A DNA stretch of 10,162 bases. It comes from Pseudovibrio sp. JCM 19062 (GTDB lineage Bacteria > Pseudomonadota > Alphaproteobacteria > Rhizobiales > Stappiaceae). The stretch spans positions 1 to 10,162 of the forward strand of contig BAXV01000102.1 in assembly GCA_001310715.1 (NCBI GenBank), written 5' to 3'. The notes beneath the pieces are model-generated. The model did not search any database, was not told the origin of the DNA, and saw only the letters and a program-made list of their open reading frames with translations. Below are positions 7,489-10,162 of the stretch, piece after piece; the first letter of the stretch is position 1; every line of letters starts with the position of its first letter. The position numbers and the translations under genes were made by a program.

Positions 7489-7515
7489 GGCACCTCCCCG
7501 GTGCCATTCGGCACC
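7489..7515 (-). promoter_or_regulatory. Mutually exclusive hairpins over the phosphatase ribosome-binding site
   Basis: In the leftward mRNA the order is GGTGCC (7515-7510), GAAT, GGCACC (7505-7500), GGGGA, GGTGCC (7494-7489), then ATG at 7488. The middle GGCACC can pair perfectly with either flanking GGTGCC. The upstream pairing leaves the Shine-Dalgarno GGGGAGG (7499-7493) free. The downstream pairing puts it in the loop and stem directly against the start codon. This is the layout of a translational on/off switch, but a chance repeat is not excluded. Confidence 0.45.
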
Positions 7516-7549
7516 TGTTAAATAACCACTGGCTCAATTAGACCGTGGG

Positions 7550-8514
7550 TCATTTTTCCTCTACAAATTTCTTAATCAAATAATGCGCGATCGAGATATC
7601 AGGGGGACAAAATAACCCTGACTCTGCCTCGCCTCGGAGCATCTTCAGTGTCTCCTCTTTCGAAAACCACTGACAATCCTCCATTTCTTCATAGTCGACA
7701 TTCAAGTCCGTCGTCAGAGCTTCACCGTGAAACCCGATCATAATATTTGACGGGAACGGCCATGGCTGGCTGGCGACATATTCCACCTTACCAACTTTAA
7801 TGCCTGCTTCTTCGAAAACTTCGCGGCGGACGGCATCTTCGAAGGTTTCGCCCGGCTCCACAAATCCGGCCAGCGTAGTATAGACGTTTTCCATCAGATG
7901 GTACGGGCGGCCCAACAGGAACTTATCCCCATGGGTGATGATCATTATAACCGCTGGGTCCGTTCTTGGGAAATGCTGGGCTGAGCACGATGGACAGTCT
8001 CGGCGATATCCAGCCTCGACAACTTCAGTAGGCGCACCGCACTTAGAGCACATCTGATGGGTTACATGCCACCTGCCGACGGAGGCCGCTTGTGCCATCA
8101 TTCCGAGAACTCTTTGGCTTGCTGCTGACTTCATAGCTATTCCGCGAAGTCCGTAGGCTGCGTATGGCCCGAGTTTTTCCAGTGCTTCATCAAGGTTTCT
8201 GGGGCTGACGTGTAGCGGACGCCAAAATATGGGCGGTCCCCATCGCCCTCATCGACCCCTAGGAAAATGGTCAGCGCATCAGCAATATTGAGCCGCTCGA
8301 GCATCTGTTTTGAATGAAGGAATGGCTCGTTCACCTGCTTCTGATTGCAGACAAAACTGTCGTTTGCCTGAATAAGAAAACGCGCGTCGGAACTGGCCTT
8401 AAGTGAGTTAACCCACTCAACATCCTTACGTTTCGCACCACAGCGATTAAGTGCATCGGCAGAATAGCAGAGCGCTGCGGAGGCGTCGTAAACCTCAGTA
8501 ATTTCGGCCAGCAT
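7550..8514 (-). CDS. nudC: NADH pyrophosphatase NudC (split by a frameshift)
   Basis: Nudix hydrolase that splits NAD(H) to NMN(H) and AMP and, in E. coli, removes NAD caps from RNA. Read literally there are two frames: 8514-8137 (N-terminal domain, from LCYSADALNR) and 8134-7550. Adding one base near 8139-8141 turns GAA-TAG into GAA-TTA-GCT and joins them as FAELAMKSAA, 321 residues, normal for NudC. In the joined protein the zinc ribbon is C156, C159, C174, C177; FPRTDPAVIM follows; the Nudix box (217-239) fits GX5EX7REUXEEXGU with REVFEEAG; and SQPWPFPSN (249-257) is the NudC-specific signature. The ATG has AAGGA 7 bases upstream, and a TATAAT (8534-8529) lies a little further up without a clear -35. 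Transcribed leftward, divergent from the SRP RNA gene. Confidence 0.93.
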
Positions 8515-8669
8515 TTTGAATTCCTTAAATTATAAAATTCCGTGAAGTGAACCCGAGATAGCACCGAATTGCAATCTTGCGACAGTATTTTCTGAATTCT
8601 GAATTGGCAGAACTCTCTGTAGATTCACAGTCTCGTCCACAGTAGCGGGCGGTAAACACCAATGAACGC

Positions 8670-8698
8670 TTGCAAAATAGCTGCAAAACGCTCATATA
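8670..8698 (+). promoter_or_regulatory. Likely promoter of the SRP RNA gene
   Basis: TTGCAA (8670-8675) and CATATA (8693-8698) are separated by 17 bases. A start 6 to 8 bases further on coincides with the predicted 5' end of the 4.5S RNA at about 8705, which is the main support for the call. Confidence 0.55.
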
Positions 8699-8704
8699 CA
8701 CGAT

Positions 8705-8806
8705 CGGGAGGTTGGTGGTGGACGAGCCACTCGCCAACCGGGTCAGATCCGGAAGGAAGCAGCCCTAACGAGTCCATGGCACGGGTCATCGTGCCAGCCT
8801 CCCACC
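8705..8806 (+). ncRNA. ffs: Signal recognition particle RNA (4.5S, small bacterial type)
   Basis: RNA component of the signal recognition particle, which with Ffh targets nascent membrane proteins to FtsY and the translocon. The nearly invariant domain IV region lies at 8741-8763: GGTCAG, the GGAA tetraloop (8751-8754), then GGAAGCAGCC, forming the internal loops that bind the Ffh M domain. The outer ends pair as GGGAGG (8706-8711) with CCTCCC (8798-8803), and inner arms continue with GGTGG and GACGAG against the 3' side, giving one long hairpin of about 100 bases. Four T follow at 8810-8813. Position directly upstream of dnaX is the common alphaproteobacterial arrangement. Exact ends are estimated from the outer pairing. 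Confidence 0.93.
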
Positions 8807-8908
8807 TAATTTTCCCCGCGCCCATACTCGACAAGCGGCCGGTCTTCGTCTTGAATGGCCGGGAGTAAGTTTTACCTTGCCTTTGAATTGGCCGAGGAAT
8901 TGGGCGAT

Positions 8909-10162
8909 ATGGACGGAATAGACCTTCAGCAAGAGCACCAGACGACAACAGGCGCGGGAGATAAAACTTCCAGCAGCAGCGATGGTGCTTATCGTGTTCT
9001 CGCCCGTAAATACCGACCAAGTACGTTCGATGATCTATATGGTCAGGAACCGATGGTTCAGACTCTGCAGAATGCATTTGAGACTGGCCGTATCGCACAA
9101 GCCTGGATGCTGACCGGGGTTCGCGGCGTTGGTAAAACGACCACAGCCCGTATTCTTGCCCGTGGGTTGAACTACGACATTCCGGGTGAAATCGATAAAC
9201 CTACCATACACTTAGATAAAATCGGCACGCATTGTCAGGCGATCATGGAAGGTCGTCATGTCGACGTCATCGAGATGGATGCTGCGTCTCATACTGGTAT
9301 TGACGACATTCGTGAGATTACAGAAGCGGCGCGGTATCGGCCTGCGAGTGCGCGGTATAAAGTATACATCATTGACGAAGTGCATATGCTCTCCAAGTCG
9401 GCTTTCAACGGTTTGTTGAAGACGCTGGAAGAGCCGCCGGAGCATGTGAAATTCATTTTTGCGACCACAGAAATCCGCAAGGTTCCTGTGACTGTCCTCT
9501 CCCGCTGTCAGCGGTTTGACTTGCGCCGAATCGAGAGTTCTACACTCGTTTCCCTGCTGCGCAGCATCTCTGGCAAAGAGGGATAGAAATCACCGATGAG
9601 CTCTGGCGCTGATTGCGCGGGCGGGTGAAGGTTCTGCTCGAGACAGTTTATCCCTTTTAGATCAAGCCATTGCGCATGGCGCGGGCCGTATTGAAGCGGA
9701 TGAAGTGCGCCAGATGCTTGGCCTTGCCGACCGCAGCAGGGTGATAGATTTATTTGAGCACGTAATGCGCGGCGACATTGCCAGCGCCTTAGATGAGCTC
9801 AAAGCACAGTATGATGTGGGCGCCGATCCGGCAGTTGTCCTCTCTGACCTTGCAGACTTTACCCATTTGGTGACTCGCCTAAAAGCGGTGCCGAAGGCGG
9901 GTGAAGAGAATTCTGTAACCGAGAGTGAGCGGCAGCGTGGGCGGGAGTTTGCAGACAAGCTTTCCATGCGCATTCTTTCCCGAACATGGCAGATATTGCT
10001 GAAGGGAATTAATGAAGTGCAGAACGCGCCCAAGCCATTGGCTGCGGCGGATATGGTTCTGGTGCGGTTGTGCTACGCCTCTGATCTGCCTGATCCGGAA
10101 GAGGCTTTGAAGCTGCTGAAGTCCGGCAAGTTCTCCCTGCCAGTGGCGGGGCACCTGCTGGC
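8909..10162 (+). CDS. dnaX: DNA polymerase III subunit gamma/tau (two frameshifts; 3' end outside window)
   Basis: ATPase subunit of the clamp loader that places the beta clamp on DNA. The chosen ATG at 8909 (MDGIDLQQEHQ) has AGGA 10 bases upstream; an in-frame ATG at 8855 has none. Motifs: DGAYRVLARKYRP (25-37), Walker A GVRGVGKTT (70-78), Walker B DEVH (156-159), sensor 1 ATTE (185-188) and the SRC arginine finger R199. The zinc module between Walker A and B keeps only one cysteine (C109, GTHCQAI), a form I recall from other Hyphomicrobiales. The literal frame stops at 9586. Adding one G at 9580-9582 and one at 9600-9601 restores KEG-IEITDEALALIARAGEGSA and an open frame through domain III (LPVAGHLL) to the right edge, about 418 codons. 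A sequencing cause is likeliest, since dnaX is essential. Confidence 0.94.

Noticed and set aside
8625..9098. Open frame on the minus strand across the SRP RNA and the dnaX start
   Set aside because: It lies antisense to the conserved SRP RNA and the dnaX N-terminus and shows no recognisable protein features.
9578..9601. Programmed frameshifting in dnaX to make a short gamma product
   Set aside because: The stop falls near residue 225, well before the domain III boundary where gamma ends. There is no slippery A run, and two separate base losses are needed to regain frame.
1..10162. CRISPR array, insertion sequence, toxin-antitoxin or tRNA gene
   Set aside because: I looked for regular repeats, transposase motifs, small overlapping gene pairs and cloverleaf-like sequences on both strands and found none that hold up.

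Overview
The window looks like a core chromosomal segment of an alphaproteobacterium of the order Hyphomicrobiales (Rhizobiales). Three things point there: the succinate dehydrogenase order sdhC-sdhD-sdhA-sdhB with SdhC and SdhD of the rhizobial type, a 4.5S signal recognition particle RNA gene directly upstream of dnaX, and a small beta-barrel protein of the Omp25/Omp31 type. Moderate GC and the protein sequences suggest a marine Stappiaceae such as Pseudovibrio or a relative, but that genus-level guess is from memory and unproven.

Layout. 1-662 (+): 3' part of an outer membrane beta-barrel gene, closed by a strong bidirectional terminator (697-731) shared with the convergent sdh operon. 4234 down to 764 (-): sdhC, sdhD, sdhA, sdhB, the four subunits of respiratory complex II, tightly packed. 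4235-4751: long divergent intergenic region with a likely sdh promoter and two copies of one 14-bp operator-like sequence. 4752-5239 (+): unrecognised small protein, possibly GNAT-like. 5240-5485: a hairpin and perhaps a gene remnant. 5962-5486 and 6716-6009 (-): a GNAT acetyltransferase and an EI24/CysZ-like membrane protein. 7488-6874 and 8514-7550 (-): a histidine phosphatase family protein downstream of the NADH pyrophosphatase gene nudC. 8705-8806 (+): SRP RNA gene. 8909 to the right edge (+): dnaX, the clamp-loader subunit gene, incomplete.

The most striking property of this sequence is that five genes (sdhA, sdhD, the unknown gene, nudC, dnaX) are interrupted by single-base frameshifts. 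All six events are apparent losses of one base, four of them in G/C runs of three or four. Restoring one base at each site rebuilds full-length proteins with intact family motifs. Because essential genes are involved, base-calling or assembly error is far likelier than gene decay. The genes below are therefore given with reconstructed extents, and the literal reading is noted.

I found no mobile element, CRISPR array, tRNA, toxin-antitoxin or defence module, and no convincing new multi-gene system. The best leads are regulatory: the paired operator-like sites flanking the sdhC upstream region, and a pair of mutually exclusive hairpins over the ribosome-binding site of the histidine phosphatase gene.
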